Counted from the first letter of the stretch, positions 24,401 to 39,400 are shown. The stretch is 64,000 nucleotides of DNA from Spisula solida (GCA_947247005.1 OX365944.1:4352501-4416500), one strand, 5' to 3'. Numbers and translations are program-made. Notes: generated from the sequence alone by a model not told the origin.

Positions 24401-27400
24401 TTTTTTCGTTTTTCTTAAATTCTGCGGACTCTCTAGCTTTTTGTTTTGACAGTAACGAGGACTGTTTTTCGTGTTTCTTAAATTCTGCAGACTCTCTTGC
24501 TTTTTGTTTTGATTGTAATAAGGACTTTTTTTCGTTTTTCTTAAATTCTGCGGACTCTCTAGCTTTTTGTTTTGACAGTAATGAGGACTTTTTTTCTTTT
24601 TTCTTAAATTCTGAGGACTCTCTAGCTTTTTGTTTTGATTGTAATGAGGACTTTTTTTCGTTGTTCTTAAATTCTGCGGACTCTCTAGCTTTTTGTTTTG
24701 ATTGTAATAAGGACTTTTTTTCGTTTTTCTTAAATTCTGCGGACTCTCTAGCTTTTTGTTTTGACAGTAATGAGGACTTTTTTTCGTTGTTCTTAAATTC
24801 TGTGGACTGTCTTTGTTTTTGCTTGTACACTCTATGATATTCTTTTCTATTAGTAAGGTTTTGGTTTCTGGTTTGCTTTTGTTCCTGCAACTGACTTTGA
24901 TCGCTAAAGTATTTGTCGATCAAATTTGGTTCATGTTCACTAGTGAAACTTTCAGTTGAATTTCTTTCATGAGCACTATTGTGATGCCTTTGAAGCTTGT
25001 TACCCTTTTTGTACTTAACAGTTTTCCATTCAATTGATTCAACTGTGACTTTATTTTGTTCAGGCGGTTTACTATCGAACTTGACTGGTAATATATCAAA
25101 CTGCTCTTCTAACTCAACCATCATGCTAGTATAAACTGCATACATGTAAGTTACGAGATCTTCTATTTCATGGAAGGAACTGAGCACTGATGTTCCATTT
25201 TCATGTGACAACCCATCCAAGCCATGAGAATGTGAATCAAAAAAGAAATACTGACCATCTGCCTGAAACACAGCAGAACATATTGAGCCAATCATAATTA
25301 GTAAATAACTATTATTTGAAAACGCATTACACATAGCTTCATGGAGAGATGGCAAATGGGACGTACCAAACTGTGTTGTGCATACACCAGAAATAACATT
25401 CAATTTGGTTACAGCTACTTCCTTGTTCAATATCTTTACAGAATTTGGAATCTCATCAAAATTTAAGAGCCTACTCTTAAATAAGCCTCTGGCCTGTAAG
25501 TCATGTATCGTTTCCTTGTATAATGAGTCTCCATACAACAGTACTTTATCTAAGTCTTGTTTTGTATGCAAGCCAAAATAATGAGCATGTATTAATGCAG
25601 ACAGAGCATTTACAGTACATTGACTTCCTCTTGACTCTTGGCTAAAGAAACTTTCTGCTTGGTGAAATGAGCCATGTATAAATAAGTCTGAACCTACAGG
25701 CTGCAATGGATTAGTGTTGAATAGTGGAGTAGCTATATAGAAATCTTCACTTGGATTTATCATACCTGTATCAGCTGGTATTAATATTTCACCAGAAGTA
25801 TCAAGCAGACCTTCAGTAGATCTATCAAACAAACACTTGGATCCTTTCACAACAGTTTGAGAACAATTTGAAACTATTTGATAACTATTTGATACGGTTT
25901 GAACACTATTTGCATATTTCTCAAGAGCTCTTACACTATTAGAGCTTTTTGACTTTTTAGGGAAGTTTAACCCATGTTCTTCAGTTTCAGACTTTTTAGG
26001 GAAGTTTAACCCATCAGACTTTTTAGAGAAGTTTAACTCATCAGACTTTTTAGAGAAGTTTAACTCATCAGACTTTTTAGAGAAGTTTAACTCATCAGAC
26101 TTTTTAGAGAAGTTTAACTCATCAGACTTTTTAGAGAAGTTTAACTCATCAGACTTTTTAGAGAAGTTTAACCCCGTTTCATGATTTGACTTCTCACTGA
26201 AGTTCAACCTGTCACACTTTTCAGGGAAGTTTAGCCCATCGCTGTTTTTTGTTTGATGACTATGTCTTGCTTCTTTCACAACATCATTTTTGCGTGTTTT
26301 AACTTGACAATATGACTTCTTCTTCAATTTGGGCATTTTGCATAATATCACTATTGAACACTTCCGATTATGTAGTTATTTTCTTTACAATCAGGGTCAC
26401 TTTTTCAACTCAATGAGATGTTTTTTAACCTGAAACTAAAAAACCATATATGTGACATTATGAAGACCCTAACATTTGCTCCACTTCTTTACGCTGTTAG
26501 AAATCTGTTTACACTCTGTAATGTAAGAGGTTATATTCAAATGAGCAATCTAGCGCATGTAGCCTTAGCAGCTTTTTACTGCATTTTCAGATTTGTGAAA
26601 GCAGCAATTTGATTGGATGACCTAAAGTTCACTGACATTAGTTCACAAAGAGTGCCATCAGATCCTAAATCAGCGACAAGTAGTGAAGTGTAATAAAGGT
26701 CTGCCTTACTGAGATTGGGAATGATCATCGCGTCCAATAGGGTTGTTAATAGGGCCGAATTCAAAGTCAGGATTATCATATATAGCTGACTATTTTACCA
26801 AACAAGAGGCGTTCAATGACATTGTTAGCATATTAAACTTGGTTTGTATTAAATGATTGATAAATATGGAAATCTGGATATATCTGGAAAATTGACACCC
26901 TGCTCTAATACCTATTCAATTGTGCAAAAAGCAATATTTCACCTACATATGTTGATCGATAGGGAAACAATAAGCTCCACATATGGTCAATGTACTATTG
27001 TTGACCAAGCTCCAACGAAAGGATATAGTCATTTTATTCATGTAAAAGGACACAGAAACCTTTTTTGGCATTGTTTGTAGAAAAATGCTTTTGTCAATTT
27101 AATAATATTACAAGACATGGTAACCTAGACCTACTGACCTAACAAGTCATGTATTATTAATCATAAACCATTTAGTTTACCTATAACTGACCAATATATA
27201 CAATGTGATGTACCCACTCTTCAAAGATGAGGCATAACAATTGAAATGTTAATTACATATAAGGCAAACAATACAATAAATATCTTTTGAAAAGAACGCA
27301 CACTCACACAGACTACATTGTTTGAACCAAAACCATAATCATGGTTTGTGTTGCATGGTTTGACGGTGTAATGTAGTGACGATGGTTAACAAGTATAACA

Positions 27401-30400
27401 TCTTTTAAAGCAATGCCTTGAAATAGTTGATAAAACTAGAGTTACGCCAACTTATCGAGTTACGTCAATGGGAGAAACAGACAGGACAATCGCTATATGC
27501 CTCTGTATCTGTTGGAGCATAAACTTTAAGATTTACAACTATAGACATGGGTTTTATTCAGGGGATAATGCTGTATTTTGAAAATGAATCGAGAGTCTAC
27601 TCTCTGTGCCATTAACACATACCCCAACATTTACTGTTAATTCAACTATATGTAAATTTCAAATGATCATAACTTGTCAAAATTTCAAATGATCATAACT
27701 TGTCAAAGCTTTGAAACTTTTCATGATATAAGTTTTAATTTTTGTACAAGAATGTGTCTTTCTTAAACAACAAATCTGGTTTTTGAATCATTCCTGAATT
27801 TAAAACCCATGTTTACATGGAGAAAGCTATTTCTTTTGTACAAAGTTTGAAAATGTAGACCAATCTTTCATTATTCGAAAATTGCAGTAAAGATCTACTG
27901 TGTCTTCAAATATATAGAGCAGTTTGACCTACACAATACAGAAAAGGCTTAAATGAAAACAAACTGAAAACAATATGTTGTTATATTTATTGGATGAAAA
28001 TAAAAGAACAAACAAAGTAAAATATTGCTATATATGGTTATCATAAAGATTTTTGTTTAGTTTTGTACACAGATTGTTTTTCTTCTTCATCTAATCCAAT
28101 TACAAAATAAACAAACAACCATATTTACATCAAAAAAAGTTGGGAATCTTTTTAAATAATATGCACTAGATCTTATATTAGTGTGAAAGTGTGGAAAACA
28201 TTCCTTGAGGAAGGTGACAGAATTTAGGACCATAACGAAAGAATCTTTGTAAAAAGAAAATCCTGACAATTTTCTCCAGGGCGTTTGAAATCAGTATTGT
28301 TGTTTAAGTTTCTGTAAATAATTTTGGAAATATTTAAGTTCTATAATGAAGAGTCAGGATATCAAAACTGCATAAATTAACATTTGTGTTATTAACCCTG
28401 GAGAACCTGTAAGGTGAAATGCATTGGGGTTTTTGATTAAATTATGGATTTGGTCATAATTATTTTTTACAGACGCTTAACATCATTATATCATTATAAC
28501 TCCTGACATAATCATCCCAAGGTAATGAAAGTATTGTAATAGGATTGAGTAATGCTAACAAAAGATGTTGTTAAAAATCTGAAAGGATGAAAGATCAGTG
28601 ATCTTGACAGTTGACCTCAAAGTTGATGACAAATCTCCATGTAAAGTTTGCAAATTCTAAATCAAAGCATTCTAGTTTTATTGAAAATAAACTATCTAAA
28701 TTTAAGTCATAAAGGGTAAAGGTCATAGAGACCTTGACCTTTAACAAGTGACCTCAAAATCAATAGAACGTAAGAACGTAAGCTTTCGAGTAGTCGAACA
28801 GAACCATTTGGCCTACTGACCTATAGGGCGCATACTAATTTAGTGTGCCAAGATCTAAAGAAATAACATTGATAATAAACAAACTTACAATTTAACTTAA
28901 GTTTGCAAGAACATTATTACTGAACGACAAATACAAGTTAAGCAACAAAAATAATTTCCAACTCAGTTCAATGTTAATCTGAGAGCTTACAGGATATGAT
29001 AACATGAAAAATAAATAAGTGGAAAGCACAACAAAACAAGACTGCATTCAATAAACGCTTATGCCCCCTGTGGAAGCCTTGTCCATAAATAAGTCTAAGT
29101 CCAAAATTAGGTCAAGGTGAAGGTCAAAATGGGGTTAGGTGATACTGGCGTGTGGAGAGTGTTCATACACAACATCCATGCAAGTTTGGAAGCTTTGTAG
29201 CAAGCCATAATGATGCTAGAAGAAACGGTCAATTTGGGTTAACCAGGACGGACGGACGGACGGACGGACGGACAGGTGAATCACTATATGCCTCCCGATC
29301 TATCGATACGGGGGCATAAAAATCAGTGAATGAGAATCAGTGAATGAAATGAATACCCCCAGACAATGCTTAACACCGTGACACCGATGAATGTGCTCCG
29401 ACAATATGTAAACTAGAACTATCATTGGAGTGATGAATCATACCCTTACAGCAATGCTTGACACATGAATATTATTTAATTTATAGTTACTTTTCTCTTT
29501 TAAATCCAGAAAGAAACACAACTCTATAACCTTTGACCTCTAAGTGATCTTAACCTTGTGTACTAGGGACCTAAAAATTGTTTTTATAAAAATTTGAAAA
29601 AGGAATTTTTTTTAGGAAAAACAAAAAAATGTGGAAATATTTATAGAAATACTTTATTAGTGTGGAAATTATTTGTACCAAGCACTTAAAATCCAGCAAG
29701 AAATGACGAAGTTACAGACCAAACACCACTTCTATGACCAAATAACCTCTATGAGCGACCTTGACCATTGAGCCATAGGAAAGGGTCTTGCGCATGACAC
29801 ACCGTCTTGATGAGGTGGATTAGAATAAAAATCAAAATTGTTTTTATAAAAATTTGAAAAGGAAATTTGAATTTTCTTTTAGAAAAAACGAAAATTTTGG
29901 AAAAAAATTATAGAAATACTTCATTGGTGTGGAAATTATTTGTACCAAGCACTTAAAATCCAGCAAGAAATAACGAAGTTACAGACCAAACACCACTTCT
30001 ATGACCAAATAACCTTTATGAGCGACCTTGACCTTTGAGCCAAAGGGATGGGTCTTGCGCATGACAGACAGTCTTGATGATGTGAACATTTGTACCAAGC
30101 CATGTTAAAATCCAGCAAGTAACGAAAAAGTTACAGAGTACAGCATTTTGCTAACAGAACGGACCTACCGAATTTGGCAAAGACATACCCTACACCCAAG
30201 CAACAGACCAACCTCAAGCATAACTCCAATATAGCCCCATATACTTTGTATCTGAGGGTATAAACATAAAAACATATTTACATTGTCACAAAGAATACAT
30301 AGAACAATCAAAAACAATGTCAATACAAATAAAGGCCAAAGGTTATATTTTTATCAAGATGATTACTGGAATAATGGAATGTAATTGAATTTGTAGGTAA

Positions 30401-33400
30401 AATCTGCTGAAATTATGCGTTAGAGTTACAGTGCATCCAGGATAATGAAGGAGGTGTTTTGTAAATAAAATCGGTTGGTGAACTGTTGAAAATTGGTTTT
30501 ACAAACTACATAAACACATAAGGTCAGTTTTGAAAGGAAAACTAATGTGAAAACAATACACATTGTCTATATAATGTATGTTACTATAGGTATATTTTAA
30601 CTTTGATTATCGAAACACGGGGCTGTTTTCCAAGGGGACCTTAAACATCATCTCGCTTATTTAGTATACCTCTATTTGGATTAGTCCACAGTTTAAAGTA
30701 CAATAATATGCATAATCTATAAATTTACATATGTTATATCTTTAACAATAACTTGCAAGAGTGTGTTTATTAAATAATTAACAAGTAGATGGATGGATGG
30801 ATGTGTTGAGATATATTGCAATACATTATACTGTATAAATTAAACATAAAAATCTTTAATAAGTGCACCAAATGAAAGTGCCATTATAAAATTGGTTGCA
30901 ACCATTAGAATTTGAAAACATCCTAGTTATGAGCGTAATTGTCATATCGTTTGTGTTTGATAAATCAAAGTGAAGCGAGTCATTAAGAATTCCAAGTAAT
31001 ACAAAAGTACCCTACCGGTTTTAAGCCATTTCAATGTGTTTTTTTGTTGCCATAACAACCAGAATTTGGTCACAATAGAAATATTATTGCCTCTATGCAC
31101 ATACAAGTTCCATAAACCAAGCTTGAAAAGTGCTTGAATTATGTTAGGATCGAGATGCGAGCATATTTTCTAACCACAATTTTTGTCAAAATCAAAATAT
31201 ATTTAGACGTGCATACTCCCCTTATTGCCCCCTATGCACATATGAAGTTTCATAAACTTAGCTTTGAAACTGTCCACTTATGTCAGGATCCATATTTCTT
31301 AACGGACGGACAAAACAGACCTATAGCCCCTTCAGTCAAAAGTGGTAGGGGACTAACTATACATAGCATACGAAAACATTATGCACATGTCACAATATTG
31401 CATAAAAACAAACATACTATACATAGCATATAGAAACATTATGTACATGTCACAATATTGCATAAAAACAAACATAAATAAATCAATATTTGTTCTTTCA
31501 AAAAGTCTAGCTAACAAGTAACAGTATGACATATTTACATATTGAACACATATGTCATGTTAAAAAATACTATATTTGTTTGAAGTAACTTTCATGTTCA
31601 GTTATCTCATGTCTCAGCTTAATCATAGCTAAGCATAGCAATCACAGGAACTTGGTTTAACAAGAGCAGCGCCAAGCGATTTATACTCCCAAACTGGGTT
31701 TTGTTTGCACATAAGGCTTCGAGTTACAAGCCACAAGAGAAACAAAGTCATATAACCTGCGAGCGGCATGAATGACCTTGAAGCAACCCACCCAAAACAT
31801 GCACTCTGCACATTGTCTTAATGAGGTGAACATTTGCGTCATGATTCTTCAAAAATACTTCAAGGGGTTCAAGGATAACAGATCACAAAAGAAACAAGAC
31901 TGCATTCAATAAACGCATATGCCCCTGTGGCCTCCCGAAGTATCGATACAGGAACATAAAAATAGAGTCATTTTTTAATTATTAGCAATTTTCGTTGTAT
32001 TCTAAACATTGTTTAATTATCCAACCAAAATTTGTTGTTATGATAATGTTGACAACATTTTAAATGCTAATGCAGGAGATATGCACTAATGTGCTTACTA
32101 CTAACACCAGTTTTCTGAAAAGTCAAACCAATGTTTAACAAGAAATATCACTGAATGTAATGAATACCCCCATAAACTGCTTAACACAGTCAGATATGCA
32201 CAACTGGACTTGGTACGGATGGTACTTGGTCATTAACACAATATTTCGTTAAAATCCGACCAAGGGTTAAAGAGATAAAGCGTAGACAAAAATTATAAGG
32301 GTGAAAAACAAAACAGTCATAACAACCTAAAAATTGATCTGCCCAACGCGTGATGACAATATGCATAACTATACTAGGTACTGATCATTCAACCAAAGTT
32401 TCGTTGAAATCCGGCTAATGGTTACAGAGAAATAACGCAGACGAAATCTATGTAATAAAAAAAACAAAGGGCCATGACTACCTTAAAATTGAGCTGACCA
32501 ACATGTGCCGATAATATGCACAACTAGACTTGGTACTGATCATTCTTACAAAGTTTCTTAAAATCCGACCAATGGCGAGTTAAATAGTGCTAACAAAATT
32601 ACACGGACTAACCAACCTCAAGCATTACTCCAATATTGCCCCTATATACTATGTATCTGGGGGTATAATGAAAATGTCCCAAATTGAATGCGCATAAATC
32701 AACCAATTTAAAGTTCAACTATGATATCAATATGACATATTTCAAACTTGTGGGTACAAGTCTGGTACATGTGATTGGCATTTATTGTCAATCTTGAAAA
32801 TCCCCGTGTCAAAGCATGAAACTTGGTACTTAATTATGATCATTAAAAAGGAAATTTCAATGTACCAAACTACAAATCAGATACAAGTTTAATGTGTATT
32901 TAGTTTGTTCTGTAAGGCCCTTTGGGAAGTGTATTAAAACATTGGCTATCTATTCTTTTAATAATATTATGTTGAACACTAATATTTGACCCCTGTTAGA
33001 TAGCGTACTATACTATATTTACAGACATAAAGCAACAAAACAAAAACTAAAGTGTGACAAAGAACGTATACTATAAAAATATGTAAATGTAGCTTGTTTC
33101 AACATATGTAATGACAATGATATCTCATAATATGTCTATAGTGGCAAGTTATAACCTTTTTTCTATATTGATACACAAGTTTATAATGATCTATTATCAA
33201 TGTTAAAAGTAACATATTACTTTAAAACCAAGAATTTTTACGAGTGGCAAGATTTTCAAAACGTCATACAAATAATAACAAGAAATATCACTAAATGTGA
33301 TGAATACCCCCAGAAACTGCTTGACACAGTCACTTAAATGTGCTCTGACAAACAACTAGACTTAGTAATGAGCATTCATGCAAACGTTCATTGAAATCAA

Positions 33401-36400
33401 GCCAATGGTAACAAAGGAAAAATTCACAAGTGTAATAAAACAAAGGGCTATAACTCCCTTAAAATTAATCCTATTATTGATAGTCGAGGATATGCGCAAC
33501 TAGACTTAGTACTGACCATTCATGCCAAGTTTCGTTGAAATCCGACCATTAATAACAGAGAAATAGCGCAGACAAAATTTATAAGTGTAAAAAAATAAAG
33601 GGCCATAACTGCCTTAAAATTTATCCGAGCAATGTGTGCCAAGGATATGCACAACTAGACTTGGTACTGATCATTCATGCAAAGTTTTATTGAAATCCAA
33701 CTAATGGTAACAGAGAAACAGCGCAGACAAAATTTATAACTGTAAAACAAGACTGCGTTCAATAAACGCTTATGCCCCCTGTGGAAGCCTTGTCCATAAA
33801 TAAGTCTAAGTCCAAAATTAGGTCAAGGTGAAGGTCAAAATGGGGTTAAGTGATACTGGCGTGTGGAGAGTGTTCATACACAACATCCATGCAAGTTTGG
33901 AAGCTTTGTAGCAAGCCATAATGATGCTAGAAGAAACGGTCAATTTGGGTTAACCAGGACGGACGGACAGGTGAATCACTATATGCCTCCCAATCTATCG
34001 ATACGGGGGCATAAAAACAAAGGGCCATAACTCCCTTAAAATTTATAAGAGCAATGTGCCGAGGATATGCACAACTAGACTTGGTACTGATCATTTATGC
34101 AATGTTTCATTGCAATTCCACCATTAATAACAGAAATAACGCGGACAAATTTTATATGTGTAAAAAACAAAGGGCCATAACTCCCTTAAAATTTATCCGA
34201 GCAATGTGTGCCGATGATATGCACAACTAGACTTGGTACTGATCATTCATGCAAAGTTTCATTAAAATTCAACTATTGGTAACAGAGAAATAGCGCGGAC
34301 AAAATTTTTTAAGTGTAAAAAAACAAAGGGCCATAACTCCCTTAAAATTTATCCGACCGGCTTATGCTGACGATATGCACAAATAGACTTGGTACTGATC
34401 ATTCATGCAAAGTTTCATTAAAATTCAACTATTGGTAACAGAGAAATAGCGTGGACAAAATTTTTTAAGTGTAAAAAAACAAAGGGCCATAACCCCCTTA
34501 AAATTTATCCGACCGGCTTATGCTGACGATATGCACAAATAGACTTGGTACTGATCAATCATGCAAAGTGTTGATAAAATCCGACCAATGGTTACAGAGA
34601 AATAGCACGGACAAAATTATACGGACCAACCAACCAACCAACAGACCAACCAACCATCCTCAAGCATGACTCCAATATAGCCCCCATATACTATGTATCT
34701 GGGGGTATAATAATTATGCTATACAAAATTGTATGACAGTGATAAGATATCTTATCAAAACTTTGCAAATGTTACAAAAAGCACAACAGTTGTATGGTAA
34801 TTCAAAAACAGCAAAAGCTTGCTGTTAACAAATGTTTGTTTGTAGTAACACTACCTACCCATCAGAATGGCCCCCTACTCAATTTTTCCTAGACCATTTC
34901 CTCATATAACTATACTCAATTGTTATTAGTTTCCCCAAAAAATACTACAAAAAAACCCTAAAATTTGATCTACCTTCCTGCGTTAAAAATATCAGGTTGT
35001 GTTACTGCAAACAAACATTTTTTTAAGGATGACCTGACTAGATACAGTAACAAATATATATCAAGCAACAAACATACCAACCATCTAATCACTGACTTAT
35101 TTATATATGTACTATGCCCATCTGAAAATGTCATTATACAATACAACACACATGACCACCATTTGTTGAATTATCGTTTAATAAAGAATGAATAAAACAG
35201 TGATGTGTTGAAATGAACATGGTTTAACGCTTTTTCAACAAAAAAGGTGACAAAAATAATAAATTCTTTCGGCTGTTTCTTTTGTTACAATAATTCTGTT
35301 TTATTAAGTAATTGAAAACATGTAGGCTCCAATGGCAACCGAAATGTGAGAAATGGTGAAGGTCACAGAAAAATGTACAGTTGCTGATTGAACTGTATGT
35401 TTAGTGTGATGAACCTAAAACAAAGTGTTTTCGAGTTATTGAACAAAAACCTTTTGAATACTCAGAAATTGTGATCTTGAACTTTGACCTTCTGATCACA
35501 AATGCAATAGAGATCATCTACTGTTGTAGACCAACCTACATGTAAAGTTTGAAGATTAAAGGCAAAGCGTTGTTTAGTTATTGAACAAAAACTATTTGGA
35601 ATACACACCCACCAATTTGGAATACACACCCACCAATTTGGAATACACACCCACCAACAGACAAACTGAAATGTTCAAAGCAATATATCCACTCATCAAA
35701 GATGTAAGGCATAATGAAAATAACATTAAGTTTATGTATTCACCAAAAATGAAAAACTGAATTCAAACAAATGCAGATGAACATAGTACAAATATAGATC
35801 ACACTAACAATTAACATTCAATAAAAGTGACAAGGTCACAGTTATCTTTGTGATGAACTGTGACATTTTCCTTCAAGAGGAAGTGATCTTCCAAATCACT
35901 ATCTGTTAACATCTTGATACTGTTGGCAGATATATAATTCTCCACTACCTCCGTAAAAATGACAAATTTCTTTTCAATTTCATTCACTAAAACAGACAAG
36001 TGTACAGTTCTTGAACTGGTCAAGACACTTCTTCTCATTTTCGACTTGCACATCTCACAGCGCACTAGCACCGTGTCACTAGTGTCAATGGGTTTATAGC
36101 AGACATGACATTTATGCACAGTGGAAACGCGACACGACATAACTGTGCCTGTAGTAATGACATCTCTGATGTCAACCATGTCAACAGACATCACAGTGTC
36201 AATTTTCGTGAAACTAGTGTTTGCAGTAGTGCTTAACTGCAATTCACCCATGAAAAGCACTGAAGTCAAGTTATTTATTATATAACTTTCTCCTTTCAAA
36301 ACTTTCCCTATGAAATTTTCCCACAAGGGAAGTTTCATCTGTGCACTCTGGTCACCAATTGTGGCCTTTTGTAACTTCCTTAGTCCAAATCTTGTGGTTT

Positions 36401-39400
36401 TCTGTTCAACTTCTTCTAACATAAGAACTTTAACTCTGACAGAACACTGAAATATGAAAAATAACATTTATGTATTAGAGAACTCAGCGAGCAGCACACT
36501 GAGCGATTTGTTTTCAGTGTTTACTACCAGTAAATGGTACCTTCCAAATTTGAAAAAGGCTATAATTTCCCTAAATTTGAAGTGAATAATTCCCAATGAA
36601 CATTTTAAAAAATGTTTCTGAATTGCTTCGGCTTATTGTAAGAAACTTGCATACCAAATCTTGAGTTATTTGAACTTAAGGTAACAAAGTTATGCTCCGT
36701 ACAAGCAATTTGTGACGCCGCAGCCGGCAAAGTAACACCTATATGTCGCCTTTTCAGGCGACACAACAAGAATTGACTGTACATTACAATGAGAATGATC
36801 ATCAAATGAGTTTTAAAACTGTTAGATAAACTTTACAAGATAAATCCTCAAATTATGATAAAAAACTTTCCAATGCTAGTTCATTTCCTGTCAACTTTTC
36901 CCAAACATGCATGTATCTATGATATAATACTTTATATCAAGTCTTCTACTGTAATATATGACTTTTATCTGTCATTTGTTTGTGCTTTGTGGTAATGTAG
37001 ATTTTGCAAAAACAATGACGCAAATTCTAAATGCAAAGGTGCCTTTTGGGTTTGTGAAAGGAGCCTATAGGAAATTGTGAATGGGTCTAATATAGGCCCC
37101 TCTTATAGTTAAAAAAAGCCCTGAAACCTGAAATGACGATGAACAAGGCTTACAAATTACCAATTATACACTGGTCTAATATATGAAATATTTACTGAAA
37201 AGAAAACTTTGGATAGCACTAGCTTTACGAACACAATTCTATACAAAGAGCTGCAAATTGAAAAAAAACAACCACTCTACTGAATCCAAAGTTGCGTAAA
37301 TATGTAAACACTTGCTTTTGTTGACGTTATTACACTCAAGTTTTAAAAGTTTTAGCGTTATTTGTAACTAATGTGCATGATTGTTGACCCTCATATAGAA
37401 ATAACCATGTCATTATGAAAATAATTCCAGCTTATCCGTTGCTCTGAAGGCATTGGTAAACTACATTCAAATCCAACTACATCAGGCCTCAACAAATATT
37501 TTTAAACGCACTCGTCCTGCAATATAGACAAAGAAGAAACCCCAAAATCTTACTTGTCCTGCTATATACAGTGTAGCAATACCACGTGACTTTTGGCTAC
37601 AGTTACAAGAAGAAATTTGTAAACATTGGAAAATAAAATAGCCATAAGTATTTTATTTCTTCATTGATTTCTACTAAATATACGCCACGCTAAGGGGGGA
37701 ATTATTTGCTTCCCGTGAAATATAAGATCTTTTTCAGCAGCTTTACCGATTTTTCCATTACCCTGTGAAACCTGAACGTTTCACGGTTTCACAGGGTAAT
37801 GGACAAAACGGCACATCTGCTGAAAAAGATTATATGTTTCATGGAAAGCAAATAATGTTCCCCTTAGCGTGGCGTAGATTTCATAGAAATCGATGAAGAA
37901 ATAAAATACTTATGGCTACATTTGTGTTCTAATGTTTACAAATTTATACTTGGAACTGTAGTCAAAAACCATGTGGTATTGCTACACTGATATAAATAAA
38001 GAAGGAAGATGTTGTGCAGGACAAGCGGACGAGTGGATTCATTGAAGCCTGTACATCATCAAACAAATGATCAATGGAGCCATAACTCCTTACAAAAACA
38101 TCATAATTAAGCTACTTGTTTAGTAGGATTGTCTTATAGTAATAAATAAGTGTACCAAACTTCCAACTTCAAGTCTACTAGGGCTTAAACCCCTCGAAAA
38201 CATCTGAAATGACACAACTAACTTGCAAAAAAGTGTGTATAACATTCTTACCAACATATTGGATGACAATATCTCGTCTAGATTTATTGTGTCTGCCACC
38301 TTCACGGGCACGCCCAACTTGGCCTCAAACTGTAGCTTCCTTGTACATACTTCTAACCGCGAGTATCTTCCCACCGTGCATTCCTTCTTGCCCCCCGTGA
38401 CAGGCTTCAGTCTGATATTGACAAGTTTTACTGGAGTTTTCGACTCTTGGGCAGCGGAAAATTCCTCAACCTTTTCTGGGCTGAAACAAAAGAAACATGT
38501 GACTTAAATAGAAACAAGGTAGTTCAATGACAGCTATTAACCGTGCCGCATAAATAAACAGTGAAATTGTCCAGTAAGTTACACATTTGCTACAAGTTAA
38601 TGCAATTTTGCACAGGCGTTAAAAAATTAAAGAGCAGATGGGAAATGTAAGGTTCAAACCTGAGTTCTGTTTGTCATCTATATCAATTACACATTTGGTA
38701 TCATTTTCACATGCAATTCAACCGTGGCATAAAAATAATGGAGCAGACACGAAATGCAAGATTCAAACCTTTCTCTTATAAATAATTATGACCATGACGT
38801 TGGTCCCCCAAGGTAGACTTGTGCATGTCATCTTTATCAGATACACAGGCCTCAATGAATCCACTCGTCTGCTTTTCCTGCACAATATCTTCCTCTTTTA
38901 TTTTTATAGCAGGACGAGTGCTTTGAAAAAATTTGTTGAGGACTGTTACACATTTAGCACGAGTTTCATACAATTGGGACTAAACATGAAAAACTTATAG
39001 AGCAGACACAAAATGCAAGATTCAAACCTTTGCCCCTGAATTGTGACCATGACATTGAACCACCATGCTTGAAATGTGGGTTCTGCACGTCTTAATTAAC
39101 TACACATTTGGTATGAGTTTCAGACAATTTGGCCCAAGCATGAAAAGTTTTCAAACAGACAAGAAATGTAAGGTTCAAGCCTTTGACCTTGAATTTTGAT
39201 CTTGACTCCGCATGCTGGGAATGTGGGTTCTGCACATTGTCTTTATTACTTACACATTTAGTATGAGTTTCATGCAAATCAGCTGAGGCATGAAAAGTTA
39301 TGGAACGGATACAAAATGCAAACCTTTGATCGTGAACACATTTGGAATGTGGCAATTCAACCAAGGCATTAAACAGTTATAGAGTGGACACAATTTTATT

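Larger units (their letters stand above)
26352..35810. other. TOP3A large intron, middle part: repeat-rich, no gene
   Basis: Region between the Helentron ORF and the OB-fold gene. Promoter and terminal sequence of the Helentron must lie near 26352-26800, but no hairpin end was recognised. The remainder is dispersed and tandem repeats listed separately, with GACG microsatellite tails. Confidence 0.6.

Noticed and set aside
24031..24837. 268-residue plus-strand open frame
   Set aside because: It is the antisense shadow of the 63-bp coding repeat in the Helentron ORF; the minus frame fits a known domain order and extends far beyond.
7545..26351. PIF1-PHD, SGNH and Helentron ORFs as one element
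   Set aside because: The Helentron has its own helicase, and a TOP3A exon (12369-12494) lies between the two units, so one continuous insertion is unlikely.
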